From Bradyrhizobium sp. cir1 (lineage in GTDB: Bacteria > Pseudomonadota > Alphaproteobacteria > Rhizobiales > Xanthobacteraceae): a stretch of 64,000 nt of DNA. This document shows positions 1-8,928 of this stretch, one piece after another. Location of the stretch: contig NZ_JACIHE010000010.1 in NCBI RefSeq assembly GCF_014198245.1, forward strand, positions 62,001 to 126,000, written 5' to 3'. A model generated the notes under the pieces. The model made no database searches. It was not told where the DNA came from and was given only the letters and a program-made list of their open reading frames with translations. The translations under genes and the position numbers were made by a program. Position 1 is the stretch's first letter; the number at the start of each line of letters is the position of its first letter.

Positions 1-388
1 GAAGGGCGGCCAGCTCGCCCGTTCTGCCGGCACCTACGCCCAGCTCGTCGGCCGCGACCAGGACTACGTGATCATCCGCCTGAACTCGGGCGAGCAGCGC
101 CTGGTGCACGGCCGTTGCCGCGGCACGATCGGCGCGGTGTCGAACCCGGATCACATGAACACCTCGATCGGCAAGGCCGGTCGCAAGCGTTGGATGGGCC
201 GTCGCCCGCACAACCGCGGTGTCGCGATGAACCCGATCGACCATCCGCACGGCGGTGGTGAAGGTCGGACCTCGGGCGGTCGCCACCCGGTCACCCCGTG
301 GGGCAAGCCGACCAAGGGCAAGAAGACCCGCACCAACAAGTCGACCAACAAATTCATTCTCCTAAGCCGCCACAAGCGGAAGAAGTAA
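1..388 (+). CDS. rplB: 50S ribosomal protein L2, 3' part
   Basis: The gene enters from before the window; the reading frame begins at base 2 and about 128 C-terminal residues are present, ending at TAA. L2 binds 23S rRNA domain IV next to the peptidyl-transferase centre and is needed for subunit association. The conserved HPHGGGEGR segment, which carries the family's essential histidine, is visible around base 240, and the tail is strongly basic (SRHKRKK). It is followed 12 bases later by rpsS, as expected in the S10 operon. The N-terminal half lies outside the window. Confidence 0.98.
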   Translation, partial: KGGQLARSAGTYAQLVGRDQDYVIIRLNSGEQRLVHGRCRGTIGAVSNPDHMNTSIGKAGRKRWMGRRPHNRGVAMNPIDHPHGGGEGRTSGGRHPVTPWGKPTKGKKTRTNKSTNKFILLSRHKRKK

Positions 389-400
389 GGAACGCCGGAC

Positions 401-679
401 ATGGTTCGTTCAGTCTGGAAAGGCCCGTTCGTCGAGGGTTCTCTGCTCAAGAAGGCAGATGCCGCGCGCGCGTCCGGCCGTCACGACGTCATCAAGATCT
501 GGAGCCGTCGCTCGACGATCCTGCCGCAGTTCGTCGGCCTGACCTTCGGCGTCTACAACGGTCAGAAGCACGTGCCGGTGGCGGTCAACGAGGAAATGGT
601 CGGTCACAAGTTCGGCGAGTTCTCGCCGACCCGGACCTTCCATGGCCACTCCGGCGACAAGAAAGCCAAGAAGGCTTGA
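401..679 (+). CDS. rpsS: 30S ribosomal protein S19
   Basis: This 92-residue protein has the normal S19 length and begins MVRSVWKGPFV, with the typical SRRSTILPQFVG core. S19 sits in the head of the 30S subunit beside S13 and contacts the A-site tRNA region. It lies between rplB and rplV with gaps of about 10 bases, so it is co-transcribed within the S10 operon. The ATG is preceded by a GGA-type ribosome binding site within the short spacer. Confidence 0.98.
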   Translation: MVRSVWKGPFVEGSLLKKADAARASGRHDVIKIWSRRSTILPQFVGLTFGVYNGQKHVPVAVNEEMVGHKFGEFSPTRTFHGHSGDKKAKKA

Positions 680-689
680 GGATTAAACG

Positions 690-1076
690 ATGAGCAAACC
701 TAAGCGCGAACGGTGCCTCGCCGACAACGAGGCCAAGGCGGTCGCCCGGATGCTGCGGGTGAGCCCGCAGAAGCTCAACCTGGTCGCCCAGCTCATTCGC
801 GGCCGGAAGGCTTCCGCCGCGCTCGCCGACCTGCAGTTCTCGCGCAAGCGGATCGCGGTCGACGTGAAGAAGTGCCTGGAATCGGCGATCGCCAACGCCG
901 AGAACAACCACGACCTCGACGTCGACGATCTCGTCGTGGCGCAGGCCTTCGTCGGCAATGGCCTCGTGATGAAGCGCTTCGCCGCCCGCGGCCGTGGCCG
1001 TTCGGGCCGTGTCTACAAACCATTTTCGCAGCTGACGATCATCGTTCGTCAGGTCGAAGCCGAAGCAGCGGCTTAA
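690..1076 (+). CDS. rplV: 50S ribosomal protein L22
   Basis: This 128-residue protein matches L22, which lines the nascent peptide exit tunnel. The family signature around RVSPQKLNLVAQLIRG and the C-terminal hairpin rich in Arg/Gly (ARGRGRSGRVYKP) are present. The start ATG follows GAGGATTAAACG. It sits directly between rpsS and rpsC in the conserved S10 order. Length is slightly above E. coli L22 (110 aa), which is common in alphaproteobacteria. Confidence 0.97.
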   Translation: MSKPKRERCLADNEAKAVARMLRVSPQKLNLVAQLIRGRKASAALADLQFSRKRIAVDVKKCLESAIANAENNHDLDVDDLVVAQAFVGNGLVMKRFAARGRGRSGRVYKPFSQLTIIVRQVEAEAAA

Positions 1077-1094
1077 GGGACGCAGGAGAACACG

Positions 1095-1820
<726 letters not shown>

Positions 1821-1850
1821 GCCAGCACAGGAATTTGAGGGCTTAAAGCC

Positions 1851-2264
1851 ATGATGCAACCAAAGAAAACGAAGTTCCGGAAGGCGCATAAGGGCCGCAT
1901 CCACGGCGTTGCGTCTTCGGGCGCGACGTTGGCATTCGGCCAGTTCGGCCTGAAGGCGACCGAGCCTGAGCGCGTCACCGCGCGCCAGATCGAGGCCGCC
2001 CGCCGCGCGCTGACCCGTCACATGAAGCGCGCCGGCCGCGTCTGGATCCGCGTGTTCCCCGACGTCCCGGTGTCGAAGAAGCCGGCCGAAGTCCGCATGG
2101 GCTCCGGCAAGGGTTCGCCGGAACTGTGGGTGGCGCGCGTCAAGCCGGGCCGGGTGTTGTTCGAGATCGACGGCGTCAACACCCAGACGGCGCGTGAAGC
2201 GCTGACGCTCGCAGCCGCCAAGCTGCCGATCAAGACGCGCTTCGTCGAGCGCATTGCGGAGTAA
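1851..2264 (+). CDS. rplP: 50S ribosomal protein L16
   Basis: This 137-residue protein is L16, which lies at the A-site side of the peptidyl-transferase centre. The start MMQPKKTKFRK aligns with the usual MLQPKRTKFRK, so the first of two adjacent ATG codons (1851) is preferred. The stop codon TAA overlaps the start of rpmC by one base (TAATG), which implies translational coupling. Confidence 0.98.
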   Translation: MMQPKKTKFRKAHKGRIHGVASSGATLAFGQFGLKATEPERVTARQIEAARRALTRHMKRAGRVWIRVFPDVPVSKKPAEVRMGSGKGSPELWVARVKPGRVLFEIDGVNTQTAREALTLAAAKLPIKTRFVERIAE

Positions 2265-2476
2265 TGGCCATGGCCCAGATGAAGATCGAAGACATCCGCG
2301 CGATGAGCCCCGATCAGCAGGATGACGCCATCCTGAACCTGAAGAAGGAGCGCTTCAACCTGCGCTTCCAGCGCGCCACCGGGCAGCTCGAGAACACCTC
2401 GCGCCTGCGCGAGGCCCGCCGTGACATCGCCCGGATCAAGACCGTCGCCGCGCAGACGCGCGCGAAGAAGAAGTAA
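2264..2476 (+). CDS. rpmC: 50S ribosomal protein L29
   Basis: This 70-residue protein is L29, a two-helix protein at the tunnel exit that takes part in the docking site of trigger factor and SRP. The family core KKERFNLRFQRATGQLENTS is present. The chosen ATG overlaps the rplP stop; a second in-frame ATG six bases on (giving MAQMKIED) is also possible. Confidence 0.96.
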   Translation: MAMAQMKIEDIRAMSPDQQDDAILNLKKERFNLRFQRATGQLENTSRLREARRDIARIKTVAAQTRAKKK

Positions 2477-2489
2477 GAGGCTTACGAAG

Positions 2490-2738
2490 ATGCCGAAACG
2501 TACTTTGCAGGGCGTGGTCGTCAGCGACAAGCAGGCCAAGACCATCGTGGTGCGCGTCGATCGCCGCTTCACGCACCCGATCTACAAGAAGACGATCCGC
2601 CGTTCGAAGAACTATCACGCGCACGACGAGAGCAACCAGTTCAAGCCGGGCGACGTGGTGTGGATCGAGGAATCGAAGCCGATTTCGAAGTTGAAGCGCT
2701 GGGTCGTGGTCCGGGGCGAACACAAGAAAAGCGCCTGA
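2490..2738 (+). CDS. rpsQ: 30S ribosomal protein S17
   Basis: This 82-residue protein is S17, an OB-fold protein that binds the 5' domain of 16S rRNA. It starts MPKRTLQGVVVSDK and has the typical HDE and GDVVWIEESKP segments. An upstream in-frame extension overlapping rpmC is possible on paper but is basic, unrelated to S17 and unsupported by family length, so the ATG at 2490 was chosen. Confidence 0.97.
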   Translation: MPKRTLQGVVVSDKQAKTIVVRVDRRFTHPIYKKTIRRSKNYHAHDESNQFKPGDVVWIEESKPISKLKRWVVVRGEHKKSA

Positions 2739-2822
2739 TCTGTTGGCTTTAGCCGGCTGACTTCAGGGAAATGTTGAGCGCCGGCTGGGCTGGCGCAAAG
2801 AGAAAGAGGACGAGGTGCATCA

Positions 2823-3191
2823 ATGATTCAGATGCAGACCAACCTCGACGTGGCCGACAATTCTGGCGCACGCCGTGTCATGTGTATCAAGGTGCTCGGG
2901 GGCTCCAAGCGCCGCTACGCCACGATCGGCGACATCATCGTCGTCTCGATCAAGGAAGCGATTCCGCGTGGCAAGGTGAAGAAGGGCGACGTGATGAAGG
3001 CCGTCGTGGTGCGCGTCCGCAAGGACATCCGCCGCGCCGACGGTTCGGTCATCCGCTTCGACCGCAACGCCGCCGTTCTGATCAACAACCAGTCCGAGCC
3101 GGTCGGCACCCGTATCTTCGGGCCCGTGCCGCGCGAGCTGCGCGCCAAGAACCACATGAAGATCATTTCGCTCGCGCCGGAGGTGCTGTGA
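2823..3191 (+). CDS. rplN: 50S ribosomal protein L14
   Basis: This 122-residue protein has exactly the usual L14 length and the MIQMQTNLDVADNSGAR start. L14 forms part of the intersubunit bridge with 16S rRNA helix 14 and is the binding site of RsfS. It opens the spc operon. The 84-base gap before it contains GC-rich sequence able to pair (GCGCCGGC...GCTGGCGC) but no convincing terminator. Its TGA overlaps the rplX start (TGATG). Confidence 0.98.
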   Translation: MIQMQTNLDVADNSGARRVMCIKVLGGSKRRYATIGDIIVVSIKEAIPRGKVKKGDVMKAVVVRVRKDIRRADGSVIRFDRNAAVLINNQSEPVGTRIFGPVPRELRAKNHMKIISLAPEVL

Positions 3192-3505
3192 TGGCTGCGA
3201 AGATCCGCAAGGGCGACAAGGTCGTCGTGCTGACCGGTCGCGACAAGGGCCGCACCGGCGAGGTGTTCGAGGTTCGGCCCGACGCCGGCACGGCGCTGGT
3301 GCGCGGCATCAACATGGTCAAGCGTCACCAGAAGCAGACGCAGGCCCAGGAGGGCGGCATCATCTCGAAGGAGGCGCCGATCCAACTGTCCAACATCGCG
3401 TATGTCGGCAAGGACGGAAAGCCGACCCGCGTCGGATTCAAGATTCTGGCGGACGGCAAGAAGGTCCGCATCGCCAAGAGCTCGGGAGCTGAGATCGATG
3501 GCTGA
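3191..3505 (+). CDS. rplX: 50S ribosomal protein L24
   Basis: This 104-residue protein is L24, an assembly initiator of the 50S subunit. The N-terminal KOW motif is seen as KIRKGDKVVVLTGRDKGRTG (residues about 4-23), followed by the NMVKRHQK segment. The ATG overlaps the rplN stop. Its own stop lies inside the start of rplE, an 8-base overlap, so the spc genes appear translationally coupled. A longer open frame starting at 2771 is an artefact running through rplN in another frame. Confidence 0.97.
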   Translation: MAAKIRKGDKVVVLTGRDKGRTGEVFEVRPDAGTALVRGINMVKRHQKQTQAQEGGIISKEAPIQLSNIAYVGKDGKPTRVGFKILADGKKVRIAKSSGAEIDG

Positions 3506-4055
3506 GGCCGCTTACACGCCGCGCCTGCGCGCGGAATATGACGCGAAGATCCGCACGGCTCTGACCGAGAAGTTCGGTTATGAGAACGTCATGCAGGTTC
3601 CGCGCCTGGACAAGGTCGTGCTGAACATGGGCGTCGGCGATTCCGTCAACGACCGCAAGAAGGCCGAGACCGCCGCTGCCGAACTGACCCAGATCGCCGG
3701 CCAGAAGGCGATCGTGACCTATTCGCGTATCGCGATTGCGACCTTCAAGCTGCGTGAGAACCAGCCGATCGGCTGCAAGGTCACGCTGCGCAAGGCCCGC
3801 ATGTACGAGTTCATCGATCGCCTGGTGACGGTCGCGCTGCCGCGCGTCCGTGACTTCCGCGGCCTGAACCCGAAGAGCTTTGACGGCCGCGGCAACTACT
3901 CGCTCGGCATCAAGGAGCACATCATTTTCCCCGAGATCGACTTCGACAAGGTCACGGAAGCCCGCGGTATGGACATCACCGTCTGCACCACGGCCAAGAC
4001 CGACGAAGAGGCGAGGGCCTTGTTGACCGCTTTCAATTTCCCGTTCCGGCAGTGA
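3498..4055 (+). CDS. rplE: 50S ribosomal protein L5
   Basis: This 185-residue protein is L5, which holds 5S rRNA in the central protuberance with L18 and contacts P-site tRNA. The MAEAAYTPRLRAEYD start and the family segment DFRGLNPKSFDGRGNYSLGI are present. The ATG at 3498 was chosen because it matches family length; it overlaps the end of rplX by 8 bases. Confidence 0.98.
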   Translation: MAEAAYTPRLRAEYDAKIRTALTEKFGYENVMQVPRLDKVVLNMGVGDSVNDRKKAETAAAELTQIAGQKAIVTYSRIAIATFKLRENQPIGCKVTLRKARMYEFIDRLVTVALPRVRDFRGLNPKSFDGRGNYSLGIKEHIIFPEIDFDKVTEARGMDITVCTTAKTDEEARALLTAFNFPFRQ

Positions 4056-4101
4056 GACGCTGACCTAAAGCCTCTCAAACGCGGATACCCAGGAGCCAAG
4101 C

Positions 4102-4407
4102 ATGGCAAAGAAGAGTTCAGTCGAGAAGAACAACCGGCGCAAGCGGATGGTGAAGAACGCCGCCGCCAAGCGCGAGCGGTTGAAGGCGATCATCGCCGAC
4201 AAGAAGCTGCCGATGGAGGAGCGTTTCGCTGCGACGTTGAAGCTGGCCGAAATGCCGCGCAACTCGTCGGCGACCCGCATCCGTCTGCGTTGCGAGCTGT
4301 CGGGCCGCCCGCGCTCGAACTATCGCAAGAACAAGCTGTCCCGTATCGCGCTGCGCGACCTTGGCTCCAAGGGCATGGTCCCGGGCCTCGTGAAGTCCAG
4401 CTGGTAA
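4102..4407 (+). CDS. rpsN: 30S ribosomal protein S14 (zinc-free type)
   Basis: This 101-residue protein is the long S14 form, with no CxxC pairs, so it does not bind zinc. It has the MAKKSSVEKNNRRK start and the C-terminal GLVKSSW ending typical of the family. S14 is a late-assembling protein of the 30S head. GGAG lies 8-9 bases before the ATG (CAGGAGCCAAGC). Confidence 0.97.
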   Translation: MAKKSSVEKNNRRKRMVKNAAAKRERLKAIIADKKLPMEERFAATLKLAEMPRNSSATRIRLRCELSGRPRSNYRKNKLSRIALRDLGSKGMVPGLVKSSW

Positions 4408-4421
4408 GGAGGGTCGTTTAG

Positions 4422-4820
4422 ATGTCTACGCACGATCCAATCAGCGATCTGATCACCCGTATCCGCAACGCGCAGATGCGCTCCAAGACCAAGGTCTCCA
4501 CGCCTGGCTCGAAGATGCGCGAGAACGTGCTCGAGGTCCTCAAGACCGAAGGCTACATCCGCGGTTACGCCACGCTCGAGCATTCCTCGGGCCGCAGCGA
4601 GATCGAGATCGAGCTGAAGTATTTTGACGGCGAGCCCGTCATCCGCGAGATCGAACGTGTCTCCAAGCCCGGGCGTCGCGTTTACGCCTCGGTGAAGAAC
4701 CTGCCGCGGGTGAACAACGGACTCGGCATTTCGGTGTTGTCGACGCCGAAGGGGATCATGGCCGACCACAGCGCGCGCGACGCGAATGTGGGCGGTGAAG
4801 TCCTCTTCACGGTGTTCTGA
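4422..4820 (+). CDS. rpsH: 30S ribosomal protein S8
   Basis: This 132-residue protein is S8, a primary 16S rRNA binder of the central domain. It starts MSTHDPISDLITRIRNAQ and ends with the family's GGEVLFTVF segment. In other bacteria S8 is the translational repressor of the spc operon, acting near the rplE start; no S8-binding mimic was demonstrated here by eye. AAGGAGG precedes the ATG by about 8 bases. Confidence 0.98.
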   Translation: MSTHDPISDLITRIRNAQMRSKTKVSTPGSKMRENVLEVLKTEGYIRGYATLEHSSGRSEIEIELKYFDGEPVIREIERVSKPGRRVYASVKNLPRVNNGLGISVLSTPKGIMADHSARDANVGGEVLFTVF

Positions 4821-4836
4821 GAAGGATTTTTCATCC

Positions 4837-5370
4837 ATGTCACGAGTTGGCAAAAGGCCTGTGGCGGTTCCGTCGGGTGTGACCGCGACCGTCGATGGGC
4901 AGACCGTCAAGATGAAGGGGCCGAAGGGCCAGCTTCAGTTCGTCGTCCATGACGACGTCGAGGTGAAGCTCGAGAGCGGCCAGGTCAAGGTCAAGCCGCG
5001 GGCCGACACCAATCGCGCGCGGGCGCTGTACGGCACCGCTCGCGCCCAGGTCGCGAATCTGGTCGAAGGCGTCACCAAGGGCTTCGAGAAGAAGCTCGAG
5101 ATCACCGGCGTCGGTTACCGCGCCGCGATGCAGGGCAAGAACCTGCAGCTCGCGCTCGGCTACAGCCACGACGTGATCTATCCGATCCCGGAAGGGATCA
5201 CCATCGCCGTGCCGAAGCCGACCGAGATCACGGTGTCGGGCAGCGATATCCAGCGCGTCGGCCAGGTCGCCGCCGAGATCCGCGCCTATCGCCCGCCGGA
5301 GCCCTACAAGGGCAAGGGCGTGAAGTATGTTGGCGAATTCATCTTCCGCAAGGAAGGCAAGAAGAAGTAA
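4837..5370 (+). CDS. rplF: 50S ribosomal protein L6
   Basis: This 177-residue protein is L6, which lies near the GTPase-associated centre. The start MSRVGKRPVAVP matches the family and the C-terminal L6 signature (RPPEPYKGKGVKY) is present. An upstream extension overlapping rpsH was rejected because it exceeds the normal length. Confidence 0.98.
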   Translation: MSRVGKRPVAVPSGVTATVDGQTVKMKGPKGQLQFVVHDDVEVKLESGQVKVKPRADTNRARALYGTARAQVANLVEGVTKGFEKKLEITGVGYRAAMQGKNLQLALGYSHDVIYPIPEGITIAVPKPTEITVSGSDIQRVGQVAAEIRAYRPPEPYKGKGVKYVGEFIFRKEGKKK

Positions 5371-5381
5371 CGGAGCCGGTC

Positions 5382-5744
5382 ATGTCCAAAGCCAAGGTTA
5401 CGAATGCCCGGCGCAAGCGGAGTGTGCGGCTGAAGCTGCGCCGCTCTGGTGGTGGTCGTCCGCGTCTGTCGGTGTTCCGCTCGTCCAAGCACATCTACGC
5501 CCAGGTCATCGACGACCTGAAGGGCGAGACGCTGGCCTCTGCCTCCTCGCTCGAGAAGTCGATGCGCGACGGCGGCAAGACCGGCGCCGACATCGATGCG
5601 GCGAAGGCGGTCGGCAAGCTGCTGGCCGAGCGCGCCGCCGAGAAGGGCGTCAAGGAAGTCGTGTTCGATCGCGGCAGCTACCTCTATCACGGGCGCGTCA
5701 AGGCTCTGGCCGACGCGGCGCGTGAGAGCGGGCTGAGCTTCTAA
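5382..5744 (+). CDS. rplR: 50S ribosomal protein L18
   Basis: This 120-residue protein is L18, which binds 5S rRNA together with L5. The PRLSVFRSSKHIYAQVIDD and GVKEVVFDRGSYLYHGRVKALADAARE segments are diagnostic. It is separated from rplF by 11 bases with the AACGGAG ribosome binding site inside that spacer. Confidence 0.98.
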   Translation: MSKAKVTNARRKRSVRLKLRRSGGGRPRLSVFRSSKHIYAQVIDDLKGETLASASSLEKSMRDGGKTGADIDAAKAVGKLLAERAAEKGVKEVVFDRGSYLYHGRVKALADAARESGLSF

Positions 5745-5791
5745 CGGAATTTGAGGATTGAGGCGTAAGCCTCTGAAGGATTGGAAAAACC

Positions 5792-6388
5792 ATGGCAGCT
5801 GAACGCGAACAACGTGGTGGACGCGATCAACGCGGCGGCGGACGCGAACGCAAGGAGCGCGAGGAGCGCGACAGCGAGTTCGTCGACAAGCTCGTCCACA
5901 TCAACCGCGTGGCGAAGGTCGTCAAGGGCGGCAAGCGCTTCGGTTTCGCAGCGCTGGTCGTGATCGGCGACCAGAAGGGCCGCGCCGGCTTCGGCCACGG
6001 CAAGGCGCGCGAAGTGCCTGAGGCGATCCGCAAGGCAACCGAGTCCGCCAAGCGCAACCTGACCCGCGTGTCGCTGCGCGAGGGCCGCACGCTCCATCAC
6101 GACATCGCCGGCCGTCATGGCGCGGGCCGTGTCTACCTGCGTGCAGCTCCGGCCGGTACCGGCATCATCGCCGGCGGCCCGATGCGCGCCGTGTTCGAGA
6201 CGCTCGGCGTCCAGGACGTGGTGGCGAAGTCGATCGGCTCGTCGAACCCGTACAACATGGTGCGCGCGACCTTCGATGCGCTGAAGCACCAGGATTCGCC
6301 GCGTTCGGTCGCAGCCCGCCGCAACATCAAGGTGTCCACCCTCCAGTCCCGCCGTATCGGCGGCGATGCCGAGGCGGCTGCCGACTAA
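5792..6388 (+). CDS. rpsE: 30S ribosomal protein S5
   Basis: This 198-residue protein is S5, involved in decoding fidelity and mRNA unwinding at the entry tunnel. The double-stranded RNA-binding S5 domain (LVHINRVAKVVKGGKRF onward) starts near residue 35. In front of it is a highly charged Arg/Glu/Gly-rich extension of about 28 residues that is longer than in E. coli S5 (167 aa). The body and the C-terminal S5 domain (AAPAGTGIIAGG) are standard. Confidence 0.97.
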   Translation: MAAEREQRGGRDQRGGGRERKEREERDSEFVDKLVHINRVAKVVKGGKRFGFAALVVIGDQKGRAGFGHGKAREVPEAIRKATESAKRNLTRVSLREGRTLHHDIAGRHGAGRVYLRAAPAGTGIIAGGPMRAVFETLGVQDVVAKSIGSSNPYNMVRATFDALKHQDSPRSVAARRNIKVSTLQSRRIGGDAEAAAD

Positions 6389-6413
6389 CGGAAGCTTTTC
6401 GGAGTAGACTCCC

Positions 6414-6608
6414 ATGGCCAAGGCCGCAAAGACGATCAAGCTCGAGCAGACCGGCAGCGCGATCCGCCGCCATCACTCGCAGCGCTCGACGCTGATCGGG
6501 CTCAAGCTCAACAAGATCGGCCGCACCAGCGAACTGCCGGATACTCCGGCGGTTCGTGGCATGATCGAGAAGGTTCACCATCTCGTCCGCATCGTCGACG
6601 AGAAGTAA
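6414..6608 (+). CDS. rpmD: 50S ribosomal protein L30
   Basis: This 64-residue protein is L30. The core ITLEQTGSAIRR-like start, GLKLNKIGRTSELPDTPAVRGMI and KVHHLVRIV are family features. It follows rpsE by 25 bases and precedes rplO, as in most spc operons. Confidence 0.96.
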   Translation: MAKAAKTIKLEQTGSAIRRHHSQRSTLIGLKLNKIGRTSELPDTPAVRGMIEKVHHLVRIVDEK

Positions 6609-6684
6609 GAAGCGGCGCGCGATCACGGAAAGCGGGCTACCTGTTTCCGGTGAAGATCGTGCGCAAGACACAAGGAGAAGGGCG

Positions 6685-7170
6685 ATGAAGCTCAGCGATA
6701 TCGCCGACAACGCCGGCTCGCGCAAGAAGCGTATGCGCGTCGGCCGCGGCATCGGTTCGGGCAAGGGCAAGCAGTCCGGCCGCGGTGGCAAGGGCCAGAC
6801 CGCGCGCTCGGGCGTGCGCATCAAGGGTTTCGAAGGCGGCCAGATGCCGATGCATCGCCGTCTGCCCAAGCGCGGCTTCAACAACATCTTCCGCGTCGAG
6901 TTCGCCGAGATCAATCTCGACCGGCTCCAGGAAGCGGTCGATGCCAAGAAGATCGACGCCGGCAGCGTCGTGAACGTCGAGGCCCTGGTGAAGGGCGGCG
7001 TGCTGCGCCGCGCCAAGGCCGGTCTGCGGCTGCTCGGCCGCGGCGAGCTCAAGTCCAAGCTCAACATCGAAGTGCATGGCGCCACCAAGACCGCAATCGC
7101 GGCGGTCGAGAAGGCCGGCGGCTCGGTGAAGATCCTCGCCCCTGCCAAGGAAGAAGGCGAGGCGGCGTAA
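6685..7170 (+). CDS. rplO: 50S ribosomal protein L15
   Basis: This 161-residue protein is L15, needed for late 50S assembly. It starts MKLSDIADNAGSRKKRMRVGRG and has the Gly/Lys-rich loop (GSGKGKQSGRGGKG) that threads into 23S rRNA, then the globular C-terminal domain. AAGGAGAAGG precedes the ATG. A 150-base gap with a hairpin separates it from secY. Confidence 0.97.
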   Translation: MKLSDIADNAGSRKKRMRVGRGIGSGKGKQSGRGGKGQTARSGVRIKGFEGGQMPMHRRLPKRGFNNIFRVEFAEINLDRLQEAVDAKKIDAGSVVNVEALVKGGVLRRAKAGLRLLGRGELKSKLNIEVHGATKTAIAAVEKAGGSVKILAPAKEEGEAA

Positions 7171-7183
7171 CAACTGCGTCATT

Positions 7184-7205
7184 GGCCCGCGGCTCGCGGG
7201 CCTTT
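7184..7205 (+). terminator. Weak terminator-like hairpin before secY
   Basis: An eight-base stem (GGCCCGCG/CGCGGGCC) with a three-base loop is followed by only TTT. The T-run is short, so it may act as a partial attenuator or a processing site between ribosomal genes and secY rather than a full terminator. Confidence 0.4.
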
Positions 7206-7320
7206 ACGCATGCGGGACGTGGACTTATCGAAGCCGAGCCCCAGATAATGTCCGGCGTCCGCTAGATAGTAGCCCGGCCGCGGGCATGACGGCGCAACAG
7301 GCGGCGGGAGAAAGTCCAAG

Positions 7321-8652
7321 ATGGCCTCAGCAGCGGAACAACTGGCAGCCAATCTCAATTTCGGTGCGTTTGCCAAGGCTGACGAACTGAAGAAGCGCAT
7401 CTGGTTCACCCTGGGTGCGTTGCTGGTTTATCGGCTCGGGACCTACATCCCGCTCCCCGGCATCGATCCCAACATCTGGGAGCAGGTGTTCCGCTCCCAG
7501 GCGGGCGGCATTCTCGGCATGTTCAACATGTTCGCCGGCGGCGGCATCCACCGCATGGCGATCTTTGCGCTGAACATCATGCCGTACATCTCGGCCTCGA
7601 TCATCATCCAGCTCCTCACCACCGTCTCGCCGCAACTCGAGGCGCTGAAGAAGGAAGGCGAGTCGGGCCGCAAGCTGCTGAACCAGTACACCCGTTATCT
7701 CACCGTGATCCTGGCCGCATTCCAGTCTTACGGCATTGCGGTAGGTCTCGAGGGCGCCGGCAACGTCGTCAGCGACCCCGGCATGTTCTTCCGCCTGTCC
7801 ACCGCGATCACGCTGACCGGCGGCACCATGTTCCTGATGTGGCTGGGCGAGCAGATCACCTCCCGCGGCATCGGCAACGGTATCTCGCTCATCATTCTCG
7901 CCGGCATCGTCGCCGAGCTGCCCGCGGCGCTCGCCAACATGCTCGAGCTCGGCCGTCAGGGCGCGATGTCGACCGGCCTGATCCTGGTCGTCATCATCAT
8001 GGCGGTCGCCGTGATCGCATTCATCGTGTTCATGGAGCGCGCCCAGCGCCGGCTGCTGATCCAGTATCCGAAGCGCCAGGTCGGCAACAAGATGTTCGAG
8101 GGCCAGTCCTCGCATCTGCCGCTCAAGCTCAACACCTCGGGCGTGATCCCGCCGATCTTCGCGTCCTCGCTGCTCTTGCTGCCGACCACGGTTGCGAATT
8201 TCAACGCCGGCAGTGGGCCGGAATGGTTCCAGTGGATCACCACCCAGCTCGGCCACGGTCGTCCGCTGTTCCTGATCATGTATCTGGCGCTGATCGTGTT
8301 CTTCGCCTTCTTCTACACCGCGATCGTGTTCAACCCGACCGAGACCGCGGACAATCTGAAGAAGCATGGCGGCTTCATTCCGGGCATCCGCCCCGGCGAG
8401 CGCACCGCCGAGTATATCGATTACGTGCTGTCGCGCATCACCGTGTTGGGTGCGATCTATCTCGCGATCGTCTGCTTGATCCCGGAGATCCTGATCTCCT
8501 ACGCCTCGGTGCCGTTCTACTTCGGCGGCACGTCGCTGCTGATCGTGGTCAGCGTCACCATGGACACGGTGGCGCAGGTGCAGGGCTATCTGCTGGCCCA
8601 TCAGTACGAAGGCCTGATCCGCAAGTCGAAGCTGCGCGGTCGTCGCCGCTAG
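7321..8652 (+). CDS. secY: Preprotein translocase subunit SecY
   Basis: This 443-residue integral membrane protein is SecY, the pore of the Sec translocon. About ten hydrophobic segments are visible, the first near residues 28-45 and the last near 395-415. The plug/TM2 region (GGIHRMAIFALNIMPYISASII), the PTETADNLKKHGGFIPGIRPG cytoplasmic loop and the MDTVAQVQGYLLAHQYEG C-terminal region are characteristic. The ATG follows GGCGGGAGAAAG. As usual in alphaproteobacteria, adk rather than rpmJ lies downstream. Confidence 0.98.
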   Translation: MASAAEQLAANLNFGAFAKADELKKRIWFTLGALLVYRLGTYIPLPGIDPNIWEQVFRSQAGGILGMFNMFAGGGIHRMAIFALNIMPYISASIIIQLLTTVSPQLEALKKEGESGRKLLNQYTRYLTVILAAFQSYGIAVGLEGAGNVVSDPGMFFRLSTAITLTGGTMFLMWLGEQITSRGIGNGISLIILAGIVAELPAALANMLELGRQGAMSTGLILVVIIMAVAVIAFIVFMERAQRRLLIQYPKRQVGNKMFEGQSSHLPLKLNTSGVIPPIFASSLLLLPTTVANFNAGSGPEWFQWITTQLGHGRPLFLIMYLALIVFFAFFYTAIVFNPTETADNLKKHGGFIPGIRPGERTAEYIDYVLSRITVLGAIYLAIVCLIPEILISYASVPFYFGGTSLLIVVSVTMDTVAQVQGYLLAHQYEGLIRKSKLRGRRR

Positions 8653-8671
8653 CCGCGGCGTCGCCTGAAGG

Positions 8672-8691
8672 CGGCGCGACCGCGCCGCCGA
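8672..8691. repeat. GC hairpin after secY
   Basis: Just after the secY stop, GGCGGCGCG is followed by its complement CGCGCCGCC, giving a very stable hairpin without a T-run. The 276-base gap to adk otherwise shows no gene. The hairpin may protect the 3' end of the spc transcript or act as an attenuator. Confidence 0.4.
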
Positions 8692-8928
8692 TTCGCTGCG
8701 CGAGCAACGCGCGGTGTCGCTGAAGGCAGCCAGCTGTGCCATTCGGCGCATCGGCAAAGCTGCTCCAACCGCGATGCAATCACTGATTTCAAAGGCCTTC
8801 TTGGCGTCCGGGCAATCGCTCCCCTATGATATGGGTAGCGGTGCACGGCCGATTGTGGTTTGCACTGTTCTTGATCTTCAAACACAGGTGCGCGACGTAT
8901 CGCTCACCAATCCGGGGGGCGTACGCCG

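Noticed and set aside
8649..8885. Minus-strand frame in the secY-adk gap
   Set aside because: Arg-rich, no ribosome binding site, no recognisable pattern.
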